64,000 nt of DNA from PWQG01 sp040882255 (GTDB taxonomy: Bacteria; Pseudomonadota; Gammaproteobacteria; Pseudomonadales; Pseudohongiellaceae): contig JBBEBP010000018.1 in assembly GCA_040882255.1 (NCBI GenBank), positions 23,504 to 87,503 on the forward strand, in the 5' to 3' direction. A program made the translations under genes and the position numbers. The notes under the pieces are model-generated. The model saw only the letters and a program-made list of their open reading frames with translations, did no database searches and had not been told where the DNA came from. Shown here in pieces: positions 25,947-34,763 of this stretch. Within the stretch, counting starts at the first letter, position 1; each line of letters opens with the position of its first letter.

Positions 25947-27667
25947 CAGAACACCACCTGCAGGCTGGCAAAGAGTTCCGTGCCGCCGATATCACCGGGG
26001 CCGGTGCGGCTGCGGCCATACTCCAGTGTGGCCCGCAGCGGCCCGCCGCGCGCCCGCAGCCCCAGGCCGGCCGAGGCGGCATGGTCGGGCAGGACCTCCT
26101 CCGGGGCAGCGGCATTGTTCTGCGGAATGCCGCCACTGATATAGGCGAACGGGGTCACGGTGACCGGGCCGGCCGGCAGGGCGAACTGCCGGCTCAGTTC
26201 GCTGCGGACGGTCCAGCCCGCGTCGGCCGACAGGCGCCCGGAGACCATGGCGGACAGGGCGTCCTCGCCGTCCATGCTGAACAGTTCCGAGGTGGGCAGG
26301 GCCTGACCAAAGGCATACTGGGCTCGCAGCGAGGAGATCAGCAGGAACTCGCGTGGCAGGAAACTGGTCAGCGAGGCGTTGAATTCCAGTCGGGAGAAAT
26401 CGGGGCGCGAACCGGGCCGGGAGAAGGGCACGCCGCTGTTGATGACCTCGTCCACGCCCCGGGCGCCGGCGTCCAGTCCCTGGCTGTACTGCAGGAACAG
26501 GTTCAGGGTGGAGTCGGCCAGTACCGGCCGGCTCAGGGACAGGTTCATGCGCGCGATCCGTAACTTGTCGCGGTACAGGTCCTGCTGGAAGAGCGGCACG
26601 GCGTTGGACTGTTCACTGTGTTCCAGAATCCCGGTCCAGGTGATGCGGCTGGCCCGTGTCATGCGCAGCGGCGCGGACAGGCGCAGTGACTGCCGGCGAA
26701 AGCGGCTGCGGGTGGCCGGGATCAGCGGGTTACCGGTCTCCACGAAGGTGTCCGAGGCCGTGACTTCAAGATTCAGCGACATGCCGCTACGGCCGACGGG
26801 CCAGCTGACACCGATTCCGCCCACCCGTCGCCGGTCGTCCAGGTAGAGCAGGCGTTTCGGATTGGGGTGGCCGCTGAAATAGGCATAGAACTGTTCGCCG
26901 CGCCCCAGCACCTGATTGAGTTGCAACTGAAGATTGGACTGCCAGCCGCCCAGCGACTGCGACAGCCGGTTGTCGGTACTCCAGTTTCCGGTGAGCAGAT
27001 TGTGCTCGGCCTCCAGTACCAGCGTGGTGGCCCCGGTCTCCTCGCCGGGCACCAGTGTGCTGCGCAGCACCAGGCCCGGCAGGTCGCCGGCCACGAGCAG
27101 CGCGCTTTCCAGCTCGGCCACTCGCAACTGTTTTTGCCCGATCAGCGGTTTCAGGGTGGAGCGCAGCACGCGGCGTTGCCGGGCCGGTATGGCGTCCAGG
27201 TTGAGCGAATCCACATAGCCGTCGATGATCTGCAACCGGAAGTCGTCGCCGTCCACCACCTGCTGTGGCGGAATCGTGACGCGGGCGAACAGGTAGCCCG
27301 CCTGGCTATAGGCCGCTTCCAGCGCATCGGCCAGCGCGGACAGCTCCCCGGTGCTGGAGCGGCGCCCGTGAAAGGGTGCGATCAGGGCAGCCGTGGTCTC
27401 TTCCATGTCCGGAAAGCCGCCCTGTACCCGTACCCGGTCGATGGTGACCGACAGGGACGGCTCGCCTTCCGGTCCGGCGCGGGACGGCGAGTCCGGCGGC
27501 AGGGGCAGTTCGATGGCCGAGCCGGACGAAGAGGGCTCCGGGCGCAGGTCGCGCGGCGTGACGCGCGAGGCATCCACGGGCTGGGCGGTAACGCGGGCTG
27601 CCGCAATAGCGGCCACGGCCAGCGCCAGCAGCAGAAGGTTTTTTCGCAGTGTTGTTGTACTGGTCAT
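25946..27667 (-). CDS. TpsB outer-membrane transporter (ShlB/FhaC/HecB family)
   Basis: A protein of about 573 residues with signal peptide (MTSTTTLRKN followed by a hydrophobic core ending VTAQP), two POTRA-like domains (about 80-210, with GYLFARVTIPPQQVVDGDDF) and a C-terminal 16-strand beta-barrel ending in LFASLQVVF with the typical terminal Phe. It should recognise the TPS domain of the next gene and export the exoprotein across the outer membrane. An upstream ATG at 27703 would lengthen the leader by 12 residues; the inner one fits a signal peptide better. The barrel contains the expected RRVGGIGVSWPVGRSG conserved region. Confidence 0.9.
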   Translation of the reverse strand: MTSTTTLRKNLLLLALAVAAIAAARVTAQPVDASRVTPRDLRPEPSSSGSAIELPLPPDSPSRAGPEGEPSLSVTIDRVRVQGGFPDMEETTAALIAPFHGRRSSTGELSALADALEAAYSQAGYLFARVTIPPQQVVDGDDFRLQIIDGYVDSLNLDAIPARQRRVLRSTLKPLIGQKQLRVAELESALLVAGDLPGLVLRSTLVPGEETGATTLVLEAEHNLLTGNWSTDNRLSQSLGGWQSNLQLQLNQVLGRGEQFYAYFSGHPNPKRLLYLDDRRRVGGIGVSWPVGRSGMSLNLEVTASDTFVETGNPLIPATRSRFRRQSLRLSAPLRMTRASRITWTGILEHSEQSNAVPLFQQDLYRDKLRIARMNLSLSRPVLADSTLNLFLQYSQGLDAGARGVDEVINSGVPFSRPGSRPDFSRLEFNASLTSFLPREFLLISSLRAQYAFGQALPTSELFSMDGEDALSAMVSGRLSADAGWTVRSELSRQFALPAGPVTVTPFAYISGGIPQNNAAAPEEVLPDHAASAGLGLRARGGPLRATLEYGRSRTGPGDIGGTELFASLQVVF

Positions 27668-27852
27668 CACCGTATCGGGCGCCTCTGTCCCGCTTCGTTC
27701 CATGTAGAGAACGGTGCCGCATTCCTTCGCAGCACCGCTCCCCTGTCATTAGATGCAAGTCGAAGGTATCCGGGTATCACCAGAACTGGGTATTTTTCGA
27801 AAATCGGGCGTCATTGCACTTTTTTTTGTACCTTCCGTGCGGCATATTCACC

Positions 27853-28599
27853 ATGAAACCCCTGAATCCGGACGGACCGATGCCGATATTGCCGATGCCA
27901 GTACTGGTGGTGGAAGACGAACCGTTGATGCAGCAGCGCCTGCTCACGGTGCTGGAAGGGTTGGGGTATGAGCGCGATGCCATCCATGTTTCGGAAGGGC
28001 TGGAGGCGGCGCGTCGGCTGGTCCGTGATCAACCGATCTCGATGGCGTTGATCGACCTGGGGCTGCCCGACGGCAATGGCATCAGCCTGATCGAGGAGCT
28101 GCGCGCGGACGACCCGGCGCTTTCCCTGCTGGTGATATCCGCCTGGAGCACAGAGGATGTCATTCTGTCGGCATTGCGGGCGGGTGCCACCGGCTATGTG
28201 TTGAAGGAACGTGATGATCAGGAGATCGCACTGTCCATCCGCAGTGTGTTACGCGGGGGAGCGCCGATTGATCCGTTCATTGCCCGTCGGCTGCTGGCCT
28301 TGCTGCCCGACGGTGATGGCGCTGGGGGCGCTGAGGGCGCGACAGGAGCGGAGAACAGAGAGGGAGCGAAGGCCGATACCGCGGCCGGGGTGGACGCGAA
28401 GGGGCTCAGTCTCAGCAAGCGCGAATCCGAGATCCTGCATCTGGTGGCCGAGGGACTGACCAACCGGGAAATTGCTGAACAGTTGTTTATCTCGCGTTAT
28501 ACTGCGGAATGCCATATCAAACACATTTACCGGAAACTGGCGGTTTCCTCGCGTACGCGGGCCGTCAATGTGGCGCGGCGGCATGGACTGCTTTCCTGA
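27853..28599 (+). CDS. LuxR/NarL-type response regulator
   Basis: A 248-residue regulator with receiver domain (about 16-130; acidic pocket EDE at 21-23, phospho-acceptor Asp68 in LIDLGLPDGNG, Lys in VLKERDD) and a LuxR HTH (about 183-246, LSKRESEILHLVAEGLTNRE then IAEQLFISRYTAECHIKHIY). The linker of some 45 residues is Gly/Ala/Glu-rich and longer than usual. It is the first gene of a probable operon with a histidine kinase and is divergent from the TpsB gene, 185 bp apart, so it may control the exoprotein operon. It starts at ATG 27853. Confidence 0.85.
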   Translation: MKPLNPDGPMPILPMPVLVVEDEPLMQQRLLTVLEGLGYERDAIHVSEGLEAARRLVRDQPISMALIDLGLPDGNGISLIEELRADDPALSLLVISAWSTEDVILSALRAGATGYVLKERDDQEIALSIRSVLRGGAPIDPFIARRLLALLPDGDGAGGAEGATGAENREGAKADTAAGVDAKGLSLSKRESEILHLVAEGLTNREIAEQLFISRYTAECHIKHIYRKLAVSSRTRAVNVARRHGLLS

Positions 28600-28604
28600 G
28601 TCTG

Positions 28605-30455
28605 TTGCGGTTTTCTGTATTGCCGTTACTGACGGCACTCCTTGTACTGTCTGTCTCCTTCTCCGCACAGGCTCAGTCTCTGGCAGCGGCTTGCGATGCA
28701 CGGATTGCCGGGGTCGCCGCTGCACCGGCCGCCGGGCCCGGGGGGCAAGCGCCGGCGCGTGGCTGGACGGACGTCACCCTGCCGGATTTCTGGCAGACGC
28801 GCTGGGCGGATGCCAGCACGGTCTGGTACCGCATCACCTGGCACAACGACTGCGCCGACGGTGGACCGGTGGCGCTGGCCATCGACAGCATGAGCATGGC
28901 GGGTGAGATCCGTCTTGATGACGGTAGCCTGCTGTGGCGCGATGACAGTCTGCAGGAGCCGTTCTCCCGGAGCTGGAACCGGCCGCGCTTCTGGCTGTTG
29001 CCGGAATCAGCGGTGAAAGCGGGCGATAACCGACTGTGGATCCGCGTCACCGGCTTGCCGCAAGACCGTTTGTGGTTGGGGAATCTGGAGCTGGGCGACC
29101 TGGCCCGGGTTCGTGCGGTGTACGAAAACCAGCGCTGGCTGAAGCGGGATGTCTTCACGCTGAACCTGGCCATTTCCCTGTCCCTGGGCTTCCTGTTCCT
29201 GACCCTGTGGCTGATCCGCCGGCGCGAGAGTGCTTTTGGCTGGTTTGCGCTGGCGTCCATGACCTGGGCGGCGTTTGCCGGGACCATGCTGGCGACCACA
29301 CCCTGGCCGTTTCAGAACAGCCCGGACTGGAACCGTGCCGTGAGCCTACTTTTTGCCGCCTACTGTTGCAGCTTCTGTCTGTTCATCTGGCGTTTCGGGA
29401 ACCTGTCAGTGCCACGCCTGTCCCGGGCGCTTGTCGTCCTCACGGCTGTGGTGTCCATCGGTCTGTGGTGGATTCCCGATGCCCGGCTTCCTTTGGCGCT
29501 TGTTGCTGTCATGTTGCTCTACATGGCCATCCTGTTCGGTACCTGTTTCCACTTTCCGGTATACGCCTGGCGGAATCGTGAGCGGCACAACGTATTGTTG
29601 GCACTGTGCCTGGTGGTGTTTCTGCTGGTCGGGCTTCATGATCTGCTGCTGGTGCTCGAAGTTGTTCCGGCCGGCACATTGCTGGCGCCGTTCACGGCGC
29701 CGGTTGCCATGCTGTTCATGTTCCTGATTGTCGCGGAACGGTTTGCCAGGGACTTCCGCCGCATCGAGCATTTCAACACGGAGTTACAGGAGGCCGTCAG
29801 CGATGCCCGCTCGGAACTGACCGTGAAATTGCGGCGGCAGCACGAACTGGAACTGCGCAATATCCGCCTGCATGAACGGCTGCAGTTGTCCCACGATCTG
29901 CATGACAGCCTGGGGTCGAGCCTGGTGCGGTCAATGGCCATGGTGCAGCAGTCCTCGGGCGCGCTGGGGAACCATCGCTTCCTCTCCATGCTGAAGGAGC
30001 TGCGCGACGATCTGCGGCAGATCATCGACAGCACCTCGTCGGGCGGCGCGAGTGAGGAGTCGCCCCGGGCGTGGATCGCGCCGTTACGGCAGCGCTTTGT
30101 GCGTCTGTTCGAGGAGATGGGCATCAGCTCGCGATGGGACGTGCCCGAGGTGTGGCCGTCGCCTCTCACCGCCATGCACAAGGCGGAGCTGTTGCGTTTT
30201 GCAGAGGAAGCGCTGAGCAATGCCATCAAGCACAGCCGGGCCGATCATATCGAGGTCTGCCTGCGGGTCGACGCGGAAGGGCAATGGCTCTTCTGCGTCA
30301 GCGATAACGGGACCGGATTCGACGTGGAGGCGGCGCGCAACGCCGGCGGGGTGGGTATGCGCAGCATGGCCGCGCGGGCGCGCAAGCTGGGCGGTGCTCT
30401 CGAGATCAGTTCGCGAGAGGGGGGTACCGAGCTGTGCCTGCGCCTTTACGCATGA
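28605..30455 (+). CDS. 7TM-type sensor histidine kinase (HisKA_3)
   Basis: A protein of about 616 residues. Signal-like start RFSVLPLLTALLVLSVSFSA, periplasmic sensing domain (about 26-185, beta-rich, like 7TMR-DISM extracellular domains: WYRITWHND, LWIRVTGL), seven membrane helices (about 190-400), HisKA_3 dimerisation domain with phospho-His433 in LSHDLHDSLGSSL, and an HATPase domain (EEALSNAIKHSRA, VSDNGTGFDVEAA, GGVGMRSMAARAR). No ATG lies at the expected start; the TTG at 28605, just after the regulator stop, gives the best signal peptide. Cognate kinase of the response regulator before it. Confidence 0.8.
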   Translation: MRFSVLPLLTALLVLSVSFSAQAQSLAAACDARIAGVAAAPAAGPGGQAPARGWTDVTLPDFWQTRWADASTVWYRITWHNDCADGGPVALAIDSMSMAGEIRLDDGSLLWRDDSLQEPFSRSWNRPRFWLLPESAVKAGDNRLWIRVTGLPQDRLWLGNLELGDLARVRAVYENQRWLKRDVFTLNLAISLSLGFLFLTLWLIRRRESAFGWFALASMTWAAFAGTMLATTPWPFQNSPDWNRAVSLLFAAYCCSFCLFIWRFGNLSVPRLSRALVVLTAVVSIGLWWIPDARLPLALVAVMLLYMAILFGTCFHFPVYAWRNRERHNVLLALCLVVFLLVGLHDLLLVLEVVPAGTLLAPFTAPVAMLFMFLIVAERFARDFRRIEHFNTELQEAVSDARSELTVKLRRQHELELRNIRLHERLQLSHDLHDSLGSSLVRSMAMVQQSSGALGNHRFLSMLKELRDDLRQIIDSTSSGGASEESPRAWIAPLRQRFVRLFEEMGISSRWDVPEVWPSPLTAMHKAELLRFAEEALSNAIKHSRADHIEVCLRVDAEGQWLFCVSDNGTGFDVEAARNAGGVGMRSMAARARKLGGALEISSREGGTELCLRLYA

Positions 30456-30486
30456 CCAGCGAAGACGCGGCTCTGATTGAGGCACA

Positions 30487-30546
30487 GAGTCAAGGATTGT
30501 GAGTCATGGCGTCAAATGACGTCCTGCCATGCTGTGTATAGTGCCG
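30487..30546 (+). promoter_or_regulatory. promoter region with GTCA sites and TATAGTGCCG (copy 1)
   Basis: GAGTCA starts at 30487, GTCAAAT at 30511 and TATAGTGCCG at 30537. The same three elements occur with identical spacing upstream of the gene at 33263. By hand 38 of 60 aligned bases match without gaps. TATAGT is a plausible -10 and the two GTCA sites, 22 bp apart, resemble sites for a regulator dimer. Confidence 0.55.
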
Positions 30547-30582
30547 GTTCGATCCTTTTAGCGTATCTACCGGATTCTCTTC

Positions 30583-33057
30583 ATGAAACACTCGATCCTG
30601 CCAGGCCTTGTTTTTCTGTTTTCAGCACTGTTCACGTTCTCCGCGTACAGCGAGACCCTGGTGGAATATGACATTGGCGCCTTGAGCTCCTGGGACGGAG
30701 ACGGTCTAAATGCTCCGAGTTGGGGCGTGGCCAACAACGTAGATGCGTCGCCGATCAGGGTTACCGGCAAATCCGGCTATGGCAATTACAACCGATACCG
30801 GTGGGGACACGTAAAAAGCAACCTGTGGGTAGAGAGATGGCCGCCAGAGTCAAAGATGGGCGCCGTCTATTATGAATGGACGGTGTCGGCAGAGCCTGGC
30901 CACGTGCTTAATCTTGACGATATCAGTGTGGGTGTGGGGAACGAGACACACAAGAACCTCGTTAATGGCTCCTGGGTTGAGCTGCGATACCAGGGTCCGC
31001 GCAATTTCCGGCTGTATTCCAGTATCGAGGGTTTCGGGGGCGAGGACTATATCGCGTCGGTGAAGACGGCTGCCACCGGTGTGGCGACAGCCCGTGCCAC
31101 CGAGAGGATCGCGCAGGAACGCCTGTATGCCGACCTGGGAGAGAAGTACAAGAATGTATCAAGCGTCACATTTCGTGTGTACGGGTTCTTTGAGGAATCG
31201 CGCTACGACAAAACCCATGACAGGCTGACCAATCATAGTATTGCCGGTGCCGGACTGAGCAAATTCGCTACCGGAGTGCTGTTCCAGGGCGCTGGTGGGG
31301 GTAGTTACCTGCCCGATGGACGTAACGGCAATGTGGTCGTCCGGGGCAGCGTGGGAGATGCCAATCAAAGTGGTCGTATTGTTGCCGGACCGCGCGACCT
31401 GGCCCCCGTGAATCTGTCCACGGAGGTCACTACGGCCGGGGAGGCGGTGGATGTTCTCGAGTTCACGCTGGTTAACCAGGACAAGGGCGATGCTGCGCCA
31501 CTGGATGTGGCACGGATCACGGTCAGGGCGTGGAGGAGGTACCGGCCATTTGATCCCGGGAAAATCACCTGGCGTCTCAACGGGCCGGGTAGTGACGGCG
31601 TGATCGGGGTCTACGACCCGCGCGCCAGGGCGATCACTTTTGATGCGCCCGACATTCAGATCGAAAACGGTACCGAGCAGACCTACACCGTCGACGCCCA
31701 TTTCAATGACAATACCGGCGTGAGCGAATCGGAAAATATCTGGCTGGAGATTGAGGGCAGGGATAGTGTTCATGTTACTGACAACGGTACCCGTATGCTC
31801 TCGGGCGAGACGGTAAAGACCCGGGTCAGTCCGGCTATCGAGGTGACGCAACTCGTCTTCACGACACAGCCGTCCGGCGCTGTGTCGGGGCGTCCTATAA
31901 CCGGACTCCCGGTACTGGAAGCCCGTGACAACTTTGGCAATGTGGACAGAGACTTCAATAACCGGGTGTCTACGCGTGAAGGTGACGGTGAAGGTGATTT
32001 GAGATTTTCGAATGCGACCTGGGACAATGGCGTCCTCTCGTACTATACCGCGATTTACTACGCCACAAAGGACAATGAAACCTTCACTATGCGGGTCTCG
32101 GTCACGATGGATGGAGAACCCTTGACGGCTGAGTCGGATCCGGTTACCGCCGATGTGGTGGCGCAGGAGCTTCGTTTTGCGCAGCAACCCGTGGTGTCAG
32201 AGCCCGTATCCGGTATGGATGCCGTCTTCACGACAGTGCCGGTCGTGCGGGCTGTAAATTTCTATGGGCTGCTGGATACCGGGTACAGCAAGGACATCAC
32301 GCTGTCGGTGGAGGGTTCCGGGGCCACTACGCTGTCCGCCAGCAATGATCTAGACAGCGAGGCCGATACGGTGACCATCACCCCGATCAACGGCGTGGCG
32401 GAGTTTGCGGGTCTGACGCTGAATGGTGAGAGCGCTTCCGTAACGGATATCCGACTGGTTGCCTCGGCGCCGGGTGTGTATACGAACCAGAGCGATGCCA
32501 TTACCGTTATTGAGGCCAGCGAATCTTCCGGGGTCAACGCCAACGCTCAGCGCTCGGTGATGAGTTTGTCAGCGGACGGGGACTCGGGCCAGAATCAGAG
32601 TCTTCCGGCTCTTACTGAGGGCGGCGAGACCTGGTACGCGGCGCGTCCGGGCCTGTTGTCCGTTCCCGCCACCCGGGATCAGTCACCCGGCGTGGTGGAG
32701 CACATCGTGCCCGGAATGGGTGACCTGATCGCGTATTCCGTGTTGTTCGAGGATGATGAAGGCAAGCTGATGCAGCAGGACTTCGTGCCCGTGCCGGCGG
32801 ACTGGACGGCGCTGCGTGCCGCGATCCGGGCGCTACCCGGTGTGGACAGCGTGCGCATCGACGAGCAGGGCATCATCACGGTGGAGCTGGACGGCCAGGA
32901 GGTGCGCGGTCTGATGGCGTACACGGTGGTTGGCGGCGGTACTACGCGGGAAGACACGGTCCTGATAGAACAGGGCGATCTCACGGGCAATGGCGCCATG
33001 GACTTCGAGGTGCACTACCCCGACGGGCGCCGCCAGCGCCTCTACCTCTACCCGTAG
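30583..33057 (+). CDS. large secreted protein with shared C-terminal domain (copy 1)
   Basis: An 824-residue protein with a signal peptide (1-23, ending AYS). The N-terminal 230 residues look like a beta-sandwich exported domain (YEWTVSAEP, VTFRVYGFF). Several Ig-like/invasin-type modules follow, with FTTQPSGAVSGRPI and LRFAQQPVVSEPVSGM as boundaries. The last 150 residues (from about VPATRDQSPGVVEHIVPGM) are closely related to the end of the protein at 33263 and finish with an EF-hand-like GDLTGNGAMDFEV and RRQRLYLYP. It follows the two-component genes and is probably controlled by them. Family not recognised; a surface or matrix role is inferred. Confidence 0.65.
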   Translation: MKHSILPGLVFLFSALFTFSAYSETLVEYDIGALSSWDGDGLNAPSWGVANNVDASPIRVTGKSGYGNYNRYRWGHVKSNLWVERWPPESKMGAVYYEWTVSAEPGHVLNLDDISVGVGNETHKNLVNGSWVELRYQGPRNFRLYSSIEGFGGEDYIASVKTAATGVATARATERIAQERLYADLGEKYKNVSSVTFRVYGFFEESRYDKTHDRLTNHSIAGAGLSKFATGVLFQGAGGGSYLPDGRNGNVVVRGSVGDANQSGRIVAGPRDLAPVNLSTEVTTAGEAVDVLEFTLVNQDKGDAAPLDVARITVRAWRRYRPFDPGKITWRLNGPGSDGVIGVYDPRARAITFDAPDIQIENGTEQTYTVDAHFNDNTGVSESENIWLEIEGRDSVHVTDNGTRMLSGETVKTRVSPAIEVTQLVFTTQPSGAVSGRPITGLPVLEARDNFGNVDRDFNNRVSTREGDGEGDLRFSNATWDNGVLSYYTAIYYATKDNETFTMRVSVTMDGEPLTAESDPVTADVVAQELRFAQQPVVSEPVSGMDAVFTTVPVVRAVNFYGLLDTGYSKDITLSVEGSGATTLSASNDLDSEADTVTITPINGVAEFAGLTLNGESASVTDIRLVASAPGVYTNQSDAITVIEASESSGVNANAQRSVMSLSADGDSGQNQSLPALTEGGETWYAARPGLLSVPATRDQSPGVVEHIVPGMGDLIAYSVLFEDDEGKLMQQDFVPVPADWTALRAAIRALPGVDSVRIDEQGIITVELDGQEVRGLMAYTVVGGGTTREDTVLIEQGDLTGNGAMDFEVHYPDGRRQRLYLYP

Positions 33058-33143
33058 CGAACGATTGCTCAGACCAGGCTGCCCACGACCCAGCGCTCGG
33101 ACTCCCGCTCCCCGGGCGCCAGGTCTTGCTCGATTGATGCATG

Positions 33144-33203
33144 GAGTCAAATTTCCTGCATAGTAGAGTCAAATCCCTCCCGTCAAATCCCTGTATAGTG
33201 CCG
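33144..33203 (+). promoter_or_regulatory. promoter region with GTCA sites and TATAGTGCCG (copy 2)
   Basis: GAGTCA starts at 33144, GTCAAAT at 33168 and TATAGTGCCG at 33194, in the same spacing as copy 1 at 30487. A third GTCAAAT at 33182 lies closer to the -10-like element. The shared layout predicts a shared regulator, most simply the response regulator at 27853. Confidence 0.55.
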
Positions 33204-33262
33204 CAGATCAAGCAATCGCTACCGAATCAGCGATGCTTCGCCACCTGTTGGAGGGACTGTTA

Positions 33263-34603
33263 GTGTTTCATGTTGCCAATGTCATTCGTTCGTACCGGGA
33301 CCGGTTTACCGGATTGTTGTTGATTTGCTTGCTGATTGCGGCACCGGGGGCAGTGGCCGACGATGGCACACTGTCCGGCAATGCCACCATCACAGAGAAC
33401 AGTGTATTCAATGGCGGCACCATCAATGGCTCCGTCGACAACCGGGGCGAGATTGCCGGTGAAGTCACGCTGGGCCGCAATGCGTCCGTGACCGGTGGGC
33501 GCATATCCGGTCAGGTAACGGGCGACCCGGACTCTCCCGCACGCATCGATGATGCCCTGATCCTCAGCGGCGCAGGTCTGGAAAACGTGGTGGTCGGCCC
33601 CGACACCGCGCTGGGCCCCGACGTGGCCCTGGGCGCGAATGTGCGCTTCGAGTCCGAGGGTTCCCTCCATCCCGGCCTGGATCTCACGGCAAGCCTGGAT
33701 AGCGTTCCCTGGGTGGGAGGTGATGCACGCCCGGTGCCGCGACTCTCGGACAGCGTGCTGGTGGACGGGGGCCGGGATATGCTGGACGCGATCCGCGAGC
33801 TGGAGGATTTCGGGCCGGCCGGCGCGGTGCTGGAGCAGGATGAGACGAGCGGCGAGCTGCGGGTGCATGGCGAGGGCTTCTCGGCCACGGTGTTGCCGAT
33901 TTCGGTACGCAAGGCCGACCCGCACGACGCAACGGGTACGTACGTGGACCGCGATGGCAATGTGCGTTTCGTCACGCAGACGGGCCGCGAGGTGGTCGCG
34001 ATGCCGGTTCTTGCGAACAGGGACGTGCTTACCGGCTTCCTGGACGGTCTGGGTCTTTCGCTGACGGTGTATGTGGATCGCGGCACTATGATTATGGACA
34101 CGGTCACCAGAATTACACCCCAGTCGGCTACGTCCGATGAAGAGCAGAGCGCTGGCCAGGCGCCTGACGACTCCGGCTATAACGTGGGGCGAGCGGACCT
34201 GCTGGTTGTGCCCGCCACCCGTGGCGAGGCGCCGGGAGTGATCGAATACACCGTACCTGGTATGCGCGGTCTGGTTGCCTACTCGGTGCTGTTTGAAGAC
34301 GAGGGCGGCACACTGATGCAGCAGGATATCGTGCCGTCCCCGATCAACTGGTCCGCCTTGCAGCAGGGCATTGCCGAATTGCCGGGAGTCACGGATATGC
34401 GTATCAACGAGCAGGGCATCATCACCGTTGAGCTGGACGGCGAGACCGTCAGGGGCCGCATGGGCTACCGCGTCGAGCGGGGTCGTGACGGGCCGGGTAC
34501 AACCACCCTGAGGGAACTGGGCGACCTGACCGGCAACGGCCGCATCGACTTCGAAGTCGAGTACCCGGGCGGACGCCGCCAGCGTCTGTACGTCTACCCG
34601 TAA
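33263..34603 (+). CDS. secreted beta-helix-like protein with shared C-terminal domain (copy 2)
   Basis: A protein of about 446 residues. A GTG at 33263 with GGAGGG 7 bp upstream gives a leader whose hydrophobic core is TGLLLICLLIAAPGAVA; an ATG at 33233 is possible. Residues about 38-140 contain short repeats of the polymer-forming/beta-helix type (SGNATITENSVFNGG, NASVTGGRISGQV, DTALGPDVALGANVRF). A middle domain follows (about 150-290), then the 150-residue C-terminal domain shared with the protein at 30583, with GDLTGNGRIDFEVEYPGG and the ending RLYVYP. Function unknown; likely co-regulated partner of the previous protein. Confidence 0.65.
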   Translation: MFHVANVIRSYRDRFTGLLLICLLIAAPGAVADDGTLSGNATITENSVFNGGTINGSVDNRGEIAGEVTLGRNASVTGGRISGQVTGDPDSPARIDDALILSGAGLENVVVGPDTALGPDVALGANVRFESEGSLHPGLDLTASLDSVPWVGGDARPVPRLSDSVLVDGGRDMLDAIRELEDFGPAGAVLEQDETSGELRVHGEGFSATVLPISVRKADPHDATGTYVDRDGNVRFVTQTGREVVAMPVLANRDVLTGFLDGLGLSLTVYVDRGTMIMDTVTRITPQSATSDEEQSAGQAPDDSGYNVGRADLLVVPATRGEAPGVIEYTVPGMRGLVAYSVLFEDEGGTLMQQDIVPSPINWSALQQGIAELPGVTDMRINEQGIITVELDGETVRGRMGYRVERGRDGPGTTTLRELGDLTGNGRIDFEVEYPGGRRQRLYVYP

Positions 34604-34763
34604 AACCGGGAGCGAAAACCGGGGCGGAAAAACCGGAAAAACCGGGACGAAAAACCGGGACAGTCCCGCTTTTCCGGTCGCCCTCCCAACTCGTTCCCTG
34701 GAAAAGAGACAGGAAAAGCGGGACTGTCCCGGTTTTTCGTCCCGGTTCCCCTCCCCCGGTTTT
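34604..34763. repeat. REP-like element B with 27-bp inverted arms
   Basis: Perfect arms at 34649-34675 and 34712-34738 surround a 36-nt spacer; AAACCGGG-type units lie outside. It separates the convergent genes ending at 34603 and 34764 and may also act as a transcription stop for both. Confidence 0.85.
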
